Below, piece by piece: positions 51,526 to 59,113 of a stretch of DNA of 64,000 bases; position 1 is the first letter of the stretch; each line of letters starts with the position of its first letter. This DNA is from Leptothrix sp. (in: b-proteobacteria) (GTDB lineage Bacteria > Pseudomonadota > Gammaproteobacteria > Burkholderiales > Burkholderiaceae_C), in the NCBI GenBank assembly GCA_013822685.1, contig PNKV01000019.1, forward strand, positions 24,716 through 88,715. The letters run 5' to 3'. The notes beneath the pieces were generated by a model. That model was not told the DNA's origin and made no database searches. It saw only the letters and a program-made list of their open reading frames with translations. Both the position numbers and the translations under genes were made by a program.

Positions 51526-52893
51526 ATGAACACGTCGTCGTCTGTGGAGCTGGATTCACGCCTGCTCCAGCGTTTGGACAAAAGTGGGCCGCGCTACACC
51601 TCTTACCCCACGGCAGACCGCTTCAATGAACGCTTCAATCCTGAGGACTACGAACTGGCGCTGAAGAGCCGCGCTGAAGGCGTGGCGGCCGGCTTGGTCG
51701 TCGCGCCCTTGTCGGTGTATGTGCATGTACCGTTTTGCGAATCGGTGTGCTACTACTGCGCTTGCAACAAGATCGTCACCCGGGATCACACACGGGCCGC
51801 CAAGTATCTCGATGCGATCGAGTTGGAGGTCGATCTGCATCTGCGAGCGTGGGGCCAGCCGCAACAGGCCTCGCAACTGCACTTGGGCGGTGGAACGCCG
51901 ACGTTTCTGAGCGACCCGGAGATCACACGCCTGATGGCCATTCTGCGCCGCGCGGTCGACTTCTCGCCCAACGCCGAGATGTCTGTGGAGGTGGATCCGC
52001 GAACCGTGACGCCACAACGCTTGGCCAACCTGGCCGAGATGGGCTTTAACCGCATCAGCTTTGGTGTGCAGGACTTTGACGAGCAGGTGCAGGCCGCTGT
52101 TCACCGCCTGCAGCCTTTCGAGTCTGTTCAAGGGCTGATGGGGAGCGCCCGTTCATTGGGCTATGGCTCGGTCAACATGGATCTGATCTATGGCTTGCCC
52201 AAGCAAACGCCCGAGTCGTTTGCCAAAACGCTGGGGCAAGTGGCGCAACTTCGCCCTGACCGCATCGCCCTGTACGGCTACGCCCACATGCCCGAGCGCT
52301 TCAAGCCGCAGCGCCGGATCCTGACGCCTGACTTACCCACGTCCGTGCAACGCATCAGCATGCTGGAGCAAGCCATCAATCGCTTCAGGGCCGAGGGCTA
52401 CGACTACATCGGCATGGACCACTTTGCCTTGCCCGGCGACTCCTTGGCGGTGGCCAAACGCCAAGGCAAGCTGCAGCGCAACTTTCAAGGCTACAGCACC
52501 CAACCCGACTGCGACATCGTGGCGCTGGGCGTGTCTGCCATTGGGCGCGTGGGCAACAGCTATTCACAGAACGCCAAAACCCTGGACCAGTACTTGGCCG
52601 CGCTTCAGCAAGGGCGTTTTCCCACCGAGAAAGGCCTTTGGTTGTCCGGAGATGACCTCATTCGCCGCACGGTGGTGATGGCCTTGATGTGCCAAGGCCG
52701 GCTGGATTTTGAGCTGATTGAGAAAACCTGCGGCATCACGGTGGCCGACTACTTCAAGCCAGAACTGGCCCGATTGCAGGCCATGCAAGAAGAGGGCATG
52801 CTGACCATTGGGCCGCGCGCGGTGCAGTTGACACCCCTGGGCTGGCATTTTGTGCGAAGTATTGCCATGGTGTTTGACCGCTATCTTCATTGA
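51526..52893 (+). CDS. hemN: Oxygen-independent coproporphyrinogen III oxidase
   Basis: A 455-residue radical SAM enzyme that makes protoporphyrinogen IX from coproporphyrinogen III without oxygen. The cluster motif is in VHVPFCESVCYYCACNKIVT (CxxxCxxC plus the extra Cys of true HemN). SAM-binding GGGTPTFL follows, then SVEVDPRTVTPQRL, GVQDFDEQVQAAVHR and MDHFALPGDSLAVA. The length and YCACNKIVTR favour HemN over the HemW paralogue. Its place after ccoG matches the FNR/FixK-controlled heme supply found with cbb3 oxidases. ATG 51526 is used; TTG 51520 would add two residues. Confidence 0.95.
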   Translation: MNTSSSVELDSRLLQRLDKSGPRYTSYPTADRFNERFNPEDYELALKSRAEGVAAGLVVAPLSVYVHVPFCESVCYYCACNKIVTRDHTRAAKYLDAIELEVDLHLRAWGQPQQASQLHLGGGTPTFLSDPEITRLMAILRRAVDFSPNAEMSVEVDPRTVTPQRLANLAEMGFNRISFGVQDFDEQVQAAVHRLQPFESVQGLMGSARSLGYGSVNMDLIYGLPKQTPESFAKTLGQVAQLRPDRIALYGYAHMPERFKPQRRILTPDLPTSVQRISMLEQAINRFRAEGYDYIGMDHFALPGDSLAVAKRQGKLQRNFQGYSTQPDCDIVALGVSAIGRVGNSYSQNAKTLDQYLAALQQGRFPTEKGLWLSGDDLIRRTVVMALMCQGRLDFELIEKTCGITVADYFKPELARLQAMQEEGMLTIGPRAVQLTPLGWHFVRSIAMVFDRYLH

Positions 52894-52971
52894 AAACAGT
52901 GGCGTCCAAGCCACCCATTGACAGCGGCTTGTGAAACGACTGATCATGGCCTTCTCACGGAGGGTTGATCA

Positions 52972-55728
52972 GTGGATGAAGTCGTTTCGTTTCTGGGGCG
53001 AAATGGTTACCTGCCCCACGGCTACTGCTTCACGTGGCGGCCCGAGCTGTTGTGGTCCATGGTGGGCGCCGATCTGGTCATCGCGGGTGCTTATTTCTCG
53101 ATTCCCCTGGCGATGCTGAGTTTTGTCCGCCAGCGTGGCGAATCAGCCATGAACTGGCTGATCTGGCTGTTTTGCGCTTTCATCTTTGCCTGCGGCATCA
53201 CGCACGTGATCGATGTGGTCACCATCTGGCAACCTTTTTATGGCTTGCAGGCCATCGGCAAGGTGGTCACCGCCATCGTTTCACTGATCACCGCCATTGC
53301 ACTGTGGCCGCTGATCCCCAAAGCACTCAAGATTCCCTCGGTTGGTCAGCTGCAGACCAGCATCCAATCGCTGCAGGCTGAAGTCAAGCAACGCCGGGCC
53401 GCCGAAGCCAACTTGGCAGACACGCAAGAGGCGCTGGTCATCGCCTTGGCCAGCATTGGCGCGGGCTTCCTGGCCACTGACCGCGAAGGGCGCGTCACCC
53501 GCATGAATGGCGTGGCCGAACAGGTCACGGGTTGGAGCCAGGCCCAGGCCTTGGGCCAGCCGCTGTGGGAGGTGTTCCAGCGTGAAGACCGGCCTGAGTC
53601 CTACCGGGGCCGCAACCCGGTGGACGTCATGATCGACAACGGCGTCACCATCGACACGGTGCACCAGGTGGTGGCCATTCACCGTGACCAATCGCGCACC
53701 GCGCTGGAGGTGAAGGCCTCGCTCACCCATTCACAGGATGGCGAGGTCAGGGGCTTGGCCATGGTCTTCAGGGACATGACCGAACTGAACCAGGCCGAGA
53801 TCAAGGCCAGCCAACTGGCTGCCATTGTCGAATCTTCGTACGATGCCATCATAGGCAAGACCCTGGAAGGGCGCATCACCCACTGGAACAACGGCGCACA
53901 AAGGCTGTTCGGCTACACCGCCCAAGAAGCCATCGGGCAGCAGATCCAGATGTTGCTGCCCCCTGAGCGCGCTGCAGAAGAGATGGCCATTCTGGCCGAG
54001 CTGTCGGCTGGGTCAATGGTCACGGCTTTCGACACGGTTCGCCGGTCCAAGGATGGCACCCTGGTCGATGTCTCGATCACGATTTCGCCCATTCGGAACG
54101 CTCAGGGCCAGATTGTGGGTGCCTCCAAGATTGCGCGAGACATCACGCAGCAAAAGCGCGTTGAGCAAATGCGCGTGGACGCTGAAAGGCTGGAGGCCGA
54201 GAACCGCCAGGTTCACGCTGCCAATCGGCTCAAGAGCGAGTTCCTGGCCAACATGTCGCATGAGCTCAGGACGCCGCTCAACGCCATCATCGGCTTTGCG
54301 GGCCTGCTGCACGGTGGGGCCGTTCCGCCCGAATCGCCCAAACACCGCGATTTTCTGGGGCACATCGAAACCAGCGGGCAACACCTGCTGCAGTTGATCA
54401 ACGATGTGCTGGACCTGTCCAAGGTCGAGGCCGGCAAGCTTGAGTTTTTCCCGGAAGCTGTGGACCTGGGATTGCTGGTCAACGAGGTTTCAACGATTCT
54501 TCAGACGTCGGCAAGCCGCCAAGGGGTGACTGTGCGTGTCGAGATCGACGAGCGCGTTGCCCAGCTTCACATTGACCCGGCGCGGCTCAAGCAGGTGCTT
54601 TACAACTACCTGTCCAATGCCATCAAGTTCACAAGGGCGGGCGGGCAAGTCACCGTGCGGGCCATGCCAGAAGGCGCTGATCATTTCCGCATTGAGGTCG
54701 AGGACACTGGCGTCGGCATAGCCGCCGCAGACCTGTCGAAGCTCTTCATCGAGTTCCAACAGCTTGACAGCGGTTACACCAAGCGCCACCAGGGCACGGG
54801 GCTGGGCCTGGCGCTGACACGCAGGCTTGTTCAGGCCCAAGGCGGGCACATCGGAGTGCGCAGCACGTTGGCCGTCGGCAGTGTTTTTCACCTGGTCCTG
54901 CCACGCATCAATGCCTCCACCGAGGCCGTGCCCAGCCCGGCCTTGGCAAGCAACGGCCCCCGATTCCTGGTGATCAAGGATGACCACCACGAGCAAAGCC
55001 GCATGGCCGATGCGCTGTTGGCCGTGGGCGTTCAGGTCGACCATGCCCAGACGGGCGATCAGGCGGTGGCGCATGCCCACAGCCATCCCTACGATGCCAT
55101 CACGCTCGATTTGATCTTGTCAGATTGCAGGGGGCTGGAAGCCCTGTCGGCCATTCGCAGCAAGGGCCCCAGCCGCGAAGCGCCGGTGGTGGCGGTGTCC
55201 ATGAGAACAGCGTCGTCATCGGCCGCCAGCTTCCCCGTGGCCGATGTGCTGAGCAAGCCCCTGGAAACCCGGCAACTCAGCATGGCGCTGGGCAGCCTGG
55301 GTCTTACCCAGCGCCTTGGCGCTCGCGTGATGGTGATTGACGATGATCAGCTTGCGCGGGATTTGATGGAAGCCACTTTGGGCAAGTTGGGCATCGAATT
55401 CATCGGCTTGTCTGACGGACGCCAGGCGCTTGAGGAGATGGCGCTGCACCGGCCCGACGCGATCATCCTCGACCTGATGATGCCCGGCATGGACGGGTTT
55501 GAAGTGCTGGACGCGCTGCGCCGGCAATCCGAATGGCGGGACGTGCCTGTCTTCATCTGGACCAGCATGCTGTTGACCGCCGATGAGTACGCGCACCTGT
55601 CGAGATCGGCCTTGGCCATCTTGACCAAAGGCGGTGCAAGCATTGAGGATTTGCTGGACAAGCTGCGGCTTTGGACAGGGCCCCTGGCCGCGGAGGCAAC
55701 GCAGGCCACCGAAGACAAGGAGTCGTGA
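52972..55728 (+). CDS. Hybrid histidine kinase with ethylene-receptor-type membrane domain
   Basis: A 918-residue kinase: three membrane helices (about 28-117), two PAS domains (about 145-265 and 275-395), HisKA with His near 429 (ANMSHELRTPLNAIIGFA), HATPase (TGLGLALTRRLVQAQGGHI) and two receivers (663-775 and 783-905). The membrane domain matches plant ETR1: Asp34, Tyr41, Pro45, Cys74 and His78 equal ETR1 Asp25, Tyr32, Pro36, Cys65 and His69 at a constant offset of nine; AYFSIPL and CGITH are the key strings. In ETR1 Cys65 and His69 hold the copper that binds ethylene. GGAGGG precedes GTG 52972. It overlaps the following receiver gene by one base. Ligand binding is inferred. Confidence 0.88.
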   Translation: MDEVVSFLGRNGYLPHGYCFTWRPELLWSMVGADLVIAGAYFSIPLAMLSFVRQRGESAMNWLIWLFCAFIFACGITHVIDVVTIWQPFYGLQAIGKVVTAIVSLITAIALWPLIPKALKIPSVGQLQTSIQSLQAEVKQRRAAEANLADTQEALVIALASIGAGFLATDREGRVTRMNGVAEQVTGWSQAQALGQPLWEVFQREDRPESYRGRNPVDVMIDNGVTIDTVHQVVAIHRDQSRTALEVKASLTHSQDGEVRGLAMVFRDMTELNQAEIKASQLAAIVESSYDAIIGKTLEGRITHWNNGAQRLFGYTAQEAIGQQIQMLLPPERAAEEMAILAELSAGSMVTAFDTVRRSKDGTLVDVSITISPIRNAQGQIVGASKIARDITQQKRVEQMRVDAERLEAENRQVHAANRLKSEFLANMSHELRTPLNAIIGFAGLLHGGAVPPESPKHRDFLGHIETSGQHLLQLINDVLDLSKVEAGKLEFFPEAVDLGLLVNEVSTILQTSASRQGVTVRVEIDERVAQLHIDPARLKQVLYNYLSNAIKFTRAGGQVTVRAMPEGADHFRIEVEDTGVGIAAADLSKLFIEFQQLDSGYTKRHQGTGLGLALTRRLVQAQGGHIGVRSTLAVGSVFHLVLPRINASTEAVPSPALASNGPRFLVIKDDHHEQSRMADALLAVGVQVDHAQTGDQAVAHAHSHPYDAITLDLILSDCRGLEALSAIRSKGPSREAPVVAVSMRTASSSAASFPVADVLSKPLETRQLSMALGSLGLTQRLGARVMVIDDDQLARDLMEATLGKLGIEFIGLSDGRQALEEMALHRPDAIILDLMMPGMDGFEVLDALRRQSEWRDVPVFIWTSMLLTADEYAHLSRSALAILTKGGASIEDLLDKLRLWTGPLAAEATQATEDKES

Positions 55729-56099
55729 TGCCGGGCCACCGAATCATGATCATCGATGACAACCACATGAACCTGGAGTTGGTGTCCTACATGCTGGAGG
55801 CTGCGGCATTCACTGTGAAGGTGGAAGTCGATGCCGCCACGGCATTGAATAGCATCCCGGATTTCAAGCCCCACCTGATCCTGATGGATATCCAGTTGCC
55901 CGGGATGGACGGCTTGGAGCTCACCGGCCTGCTGAAAGGCAATCCGCTCACCAGCCACATCGTGATCGTGGCATTCACGGCGTATGCCATGAAGGGTGAC
56001 CATGCCAAGATGCTGGGCGCGGGGTGCGATGGTTACATCTCCAAGCCGATCAATGTGTCGACCTTCATCGCTCAGGTCAGGGCTTACCTGGTCAACTGA
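55728..56099 (+). CDS. Single-domain response regulator, partner of ETR1-like kinase
   Basis: A 123-residue receiver (acidic pair in RIMIIDDNHMNLELV, phospho-Asp in LILMDIQLPGMDGLEL, Lys in YISKPINVSTF) without an output domain. Its ATG overlaps the stop of the hybrid kinase by one base (TGATG), so it is translated with the kinase and is probably the end of its phosphorelay. DivK/CheY-like regulators act by contact with other proteins; the target is not evident in the window. Confidence 0.93.
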   Translation: MPGHRIMIIDDNHMNLELVSYMLEAAAFTVKVEVDAATALNSIPDFKPHLILMDIQLPGMDGLELTGLLKGNPLTSHIVIVAFTAYAMKGDHAKMLGAGCDGYISKPINVSTFIAQVRAYLVN

Positions 56100-56193
56100 G
56101 CAAGTGGGCGCGGGAATTGCTGCTTGGGCGATCCTTTGCGGCGCAAAGTGCGTTGCCTGTGAATGCAAGAAAAAATTACAGACGCTTTTGCTC

Positions 56194-56430
56194 TCAGGTA
56201 TCCACATCGTTCTTTTTAGCCCCGCGCAAATTCATGACTGCCAAGCCCACTTGCAATGCGATCAAGGCGTAAGCGTGGGCCTGCCAGCCCCACACCAGCC
56301 ACAGCACATTGCTCAAGAGAAAAAACCAGAATCCCCAGGCGCGTTTGCGCGCTGATCGGGAGGCCACCAGCCAGGAGGCCAGCAGGGTCACGGCCATGGC
56401 CGGCCATTGAAGGAGGTCGAGGTCGGGCAT
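56194..56430 (-). CDS. Small membrane protein
   Basis: A 78-residue protein with three hydrophobic stretches (LLQWPAMAVTLLASWLVA, AWGFWFFLLSNVLWLVWGW, and ALIALQVGLAVMNLRGA) joined by a basic loop (SRSARKRA). The pattern resembles short PnuC-like or sugar-transporter-like half proteins found in many proteobacteria. ATG 56430 is preferred to the longer frame from 56481. No ribosome site is obvious. It is convergent with the receiver gene. Function unknown. Confidence 0.6.
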   Translation of the reverse strand: MPDLDLLQWPAMAVTLLASWLVASRSARKRAWGFWFFLLSNVLWLVWGWQAHAYALIALQVGLAVMNLRGAKKNDVDT

Positions 56431-56528
56431 GGATGCGGGCGGATAGTGAAAGACTACGCTGGTGCAATTGATGTGCCCCACCGGTATGCCGTGGCCAGCG
56501 CGTCAGGCCAATGTGCGGCCGCACTCCA

Positions 56529-57395
56529 TCATTGGTGGTGATTGAACCGGCGCATGACCAAGGCGAACAAAAGCCCACCGCTGTACATCACCACGCCATA
56601 GACGGCACCAGGTACCGCCATCGCATCGTTGTGAAGGACGGTGCTGGCAATCACCAAGGCCAAGGTGGCGTTCTGCACGGCTGTCTCGATGCCCAAGGTC
56701 ACGGCCTGCCGCCGAGGCAGGCGGGCCAGCCATGCCACCGCGAAACCGCAGGCGAGCATGGTCAGGTTCAGGCCAAGGGCCAGCGGTGCCAGCGTGGCAA
56801 CGTGCGCTTGCATCAGCGGCCAGTTCTTCATCACGGCCACCGCCACAATCATGACGAACAGGCCGGTGGCCACCTTGGTCAAGGTCGGCTCCAGTTTCAG
56901 TGCCAGGGCTGGACGCCGTGCACGCAAGGCCATGCCCAGGCCAACAGGCAGGCCCATCATCACGAAAACGCTGGCCATCATGTGCCCGGCTGGGACCTGA
57001 ACGACCTGCTCCGTGCCCGCAAAGTGCACCAACGCCCAGGACACGATGAAGGGCAGGGTGAAGATCGTCACCACGCTGGCCACGGCAGTGAAACTGAGGG
57101 CCAGGGCCACATCGCCGCGCGCCAGGTACGTCAGCAGATTTGAGGTCGAGCCCGTGGGGCACGCGGCCAAGATCATGAAACCGACGGCAAACGCGCCAGT
57201 GATGCCTGCAAGCTGGATGAGGGCATAGCACGCCAGCGGCAGCAAGACGAAATGGCACACGACGCCCACCAGCAAGGCCCGGGGCTGGCGGAGGATGCGG
57301 GCGAAATCGGAGACCGTGAGCCCCAGGCCCAGGGAAAACATGATGAATGCCAAGGTGGCGGGCAGTAAGAGGGTGGCGGCTAGGTCACCTTGCAT
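56529..57395 (-). CDS. BASS-family sodium-dependent transporter
   Basis: A 288-residue membrane protein of the bile acid:sodium symporter fold with nine or ten helices. Recognised elements are SLGLGLTVSDFARILRQPRA near the start, GFMILAACPTGSTSNLLTYL (the crossing-helix sodium site) and GIETAVQNATLALVIASTVL. Bacterial members import or export organic anions such as pantoate, pyruvate-like acids or sterol acids; the substrate cannot be told here. AAGGA lies before ATG 57395; the longer frame to 57608 is rejected. The 197-base gap to the KaiC-like gene should hold divergent promoters; no operator is clear to me. Confidence 0.88.
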   Translation of the reverse strand: MQGDLAATLLLPATLAFIMFSLGLGLTVSDFARILRQPRALLVGVVCHFVLLPLACYALIQLAGITGAFAVGFMILAACPTGSTSNLLTYLARGDVALALSFTAVASVVTIFTLPFIVSWALVHFAGTEQVVQVPAGHMMASVFVMMGLPVGLGMALRARRPALALKLEPTLTKVATGLFVMIVAVAVMKNWPLMQAHVATLAPLALGLNLTMLACGFAVAWLARLPRRQAVTLGIETAVQNATLALVIASTVLHNDAMAVPGAVYGVVMYSGGLLFALVMRRFNHHQ

Positions 57396-57592
57396 CGGTT
57401 GTCCTTGAAACGGGTGGGAGGGCTGAACACAGGATGTTAAGCAGGGCCGTTCCGATGGTATGTCGGCTTGCGAACAATCTTGGGGAAAACCAACGCCGAA
57501 ATAGCGGCTGCAATGGGTTTCTCCAAAGCCTCGCCTCTCGCGATTTGAGCTTTTGTGGCCCAATATAAAAATGCAGCAGATTGGATCCACAA

Positions 57593-59113
57593 ATGTCGAC
57601 AGCCCCAACCTCGCCTAATAGTGCCACCGTGGTCTCTACAGGCATCGCTGGTCTGAATGAAGTTTTACGGGGTGGCTTCCCGACCGGGCGCCTCTACCTG
57701 CTGGAAGGCAAGCCTGGTTCGGGAAAAACCACTGCGGCGCTTCAATTTTTGATGGACGGCGTGAAAAACGGCGAGCCGACGCTTTACATCACCCTGTCTG
57801 AAACAACCGAAGAGTTGATGGCCGTGGCCGACTCACATGGATGGTCGTTGGACGGCATCGAATTGTTTGAGTTGGCCCAAGTCAGCGACGCCTTGGGCGC
57901 AGGCTCAGAACAGACGCTGTTACACGCGTGGGAGGTTGAACTGACCGCCACAGTGCAGCTGATCACCGACCGTGTCGAGAAGATTGGTGCCAAACGTGTT
58001 GTGTTTGACAGCCTCTCGGAGCTGCGCTTGCTGGCCCAGGATTCACTGCGCTACCGTCGGCAAGTGCTGGCGCTCAAGCAGTATTTCGCCGCGCGCCACA
58101 TCACCATTTTGTTGATCGACGACATGACCGGCAATGATGGTGAGCGGGATGCGCACCTGCACAGCTTGAGCCATGGCGTGATCACGCTAGAGCGCTTGAC
58201 CCTTGACTTTGGCGGGTCGCGCAGACGCGCCCAGGTTCAGAAGCTGCGCGGGGTCAACTTCATTGAGGGTTACCACGACCTGGTTCTGAGGCGTGGCGGC
58301 ATGGTGGTCTTCCCACGGCTGATCGCGTCTGGGCGCCACGCTGCTTTCATTGGCGAGCCCGTTTCCAGCGGCACTGCCGAGTTGGATGACCTGCTGCATG
58401 GTGGCCCACGCCGAGGAACCGCGACCTTGATCATGGGCCCCGCTGGCAGCGGTAAAACCAATATATCGCTGCAGTTTGCGGCGGCAGCCTGCTCCCGGGG
58501 CGAGCGAGTGGCGATCTTCCAGTTTGACGAGCGCATCGGCACTTTGCTTCAACGGGCCAAGCTGATGGGGCTTGACCTGCAGCCCTGCATTGATGCTGGG
58601 TTTCTGAGTATTCGGCAGATCGGCCCTGCGGAAATATCTCCTGGCGAGTTTGCCTTCCTCGTTCAAGAGGAAGTCGAGCAGAAGCAGGCCAAGATGGTGG
58701 TGCTCGACAGCCTGAACGGCTACCTTACTTCGATGCCACAAGAAAATCAGCTGGTGCTTCAAATGCATGAATTGCTGGCCTACCTCAACCAGCAAGGCGT
58801 GCTTTCCTTGTTGGTCAATGCCCAGCACGGCTTGGTGGGAACGATGGCAACATCGGGCATCAACGTCAGCTATTTGAGCGACGTGGTGCTGCTTCTGCGC
58901 TTCTTCGAGGCGGAAGGGCGCATCCGCAAAGCCTTGTCCGTGATCAAAAACCGTGGAGGCTCTCATGAGGAGACCATACGCGAGCTTCGAATAGATGCAT
59001 TGGGTTTACGGATTGGGGTGCCCCTGGCCGATTTTCGCGGTGTTTTGACAGGCGTTCCAACGTACCTTGGCGCTGGGGACGCATTGCTGGAGGAACGCGC
59101 CAATGCCTCATAG
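57593..59113 (+). CDS. Double-domain KaiC-like ATPase
   Basis: A 506-residue RecA-fold protein with two tandem KaiC domains. Walker A motifs are LEGKPGSGKTTAALQF (about 39-47) and MGPAGSGKTNISLQF (about 281-289); the catalytic Glu pairs lie in LSETTEELMAV and FDERIGTLLQRA; Walker B-like strands are RVVFDSLSELRLL and MVVLDSLNGYL. The length equals cyanobacterial KaiC, but no kaiA or kaiB is nearby. It overlaps the hybrid kinase gene by 11 bases, which argues for a joint signalling role, as proposed for other non-clock KaiC proteins. Whether it autophosphorylates is unknown. Confidence 0.9.
   Translation: MSTAPTSPNSATVVSTGIAGLNEVLRGGFPTGRLYLLEGKPGSGKTTAALQFLMDGVKNGEPTLYITLSETTEELMAVADSHGWSLDGIELFELAQVSDALGAGSEQTLLHAWEVELTATVQLITDRVEKIGAKRVVFDSLSELRLLAQDSLRYRRQVLALKQYFAARHITILLIDDMTGNDGERDAHLHSLSHGVITLERLTLDFGGSRRRAQVQKLRGVNFIEGYHDLVLRRGGMVVFPRLIASGRHAAFIGEPVSSGTAELDDLLHGGPRRGTATLIMGPAGSGKTNISLQFAAAACSRGERVAIFQFDERIGTLLQRAKLMGLDLQPCIDAGFLSIRQIGPAEISPGEFAFLVQEEVEQKQAKMVVLDSLNGYLTSMPQENQLVLQMHELLAYLNQQGVLSLLVNAQHGLVGTMATSGINVSYLSDVVLLLRFFEAEGRIRKALSVIKNRGGSHEETIRELRIDALGLRIGVPLADFRGVLTGVPTYLGAGDALLEERANAS

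Noticed and set aside
56134..56148. CTTTGC-GGC-GCAAAG hairpin after the ETR1-like kinase unit as a terminator
   Set aside because: It has a short stem, a three-base loop and no T-run on either strand.
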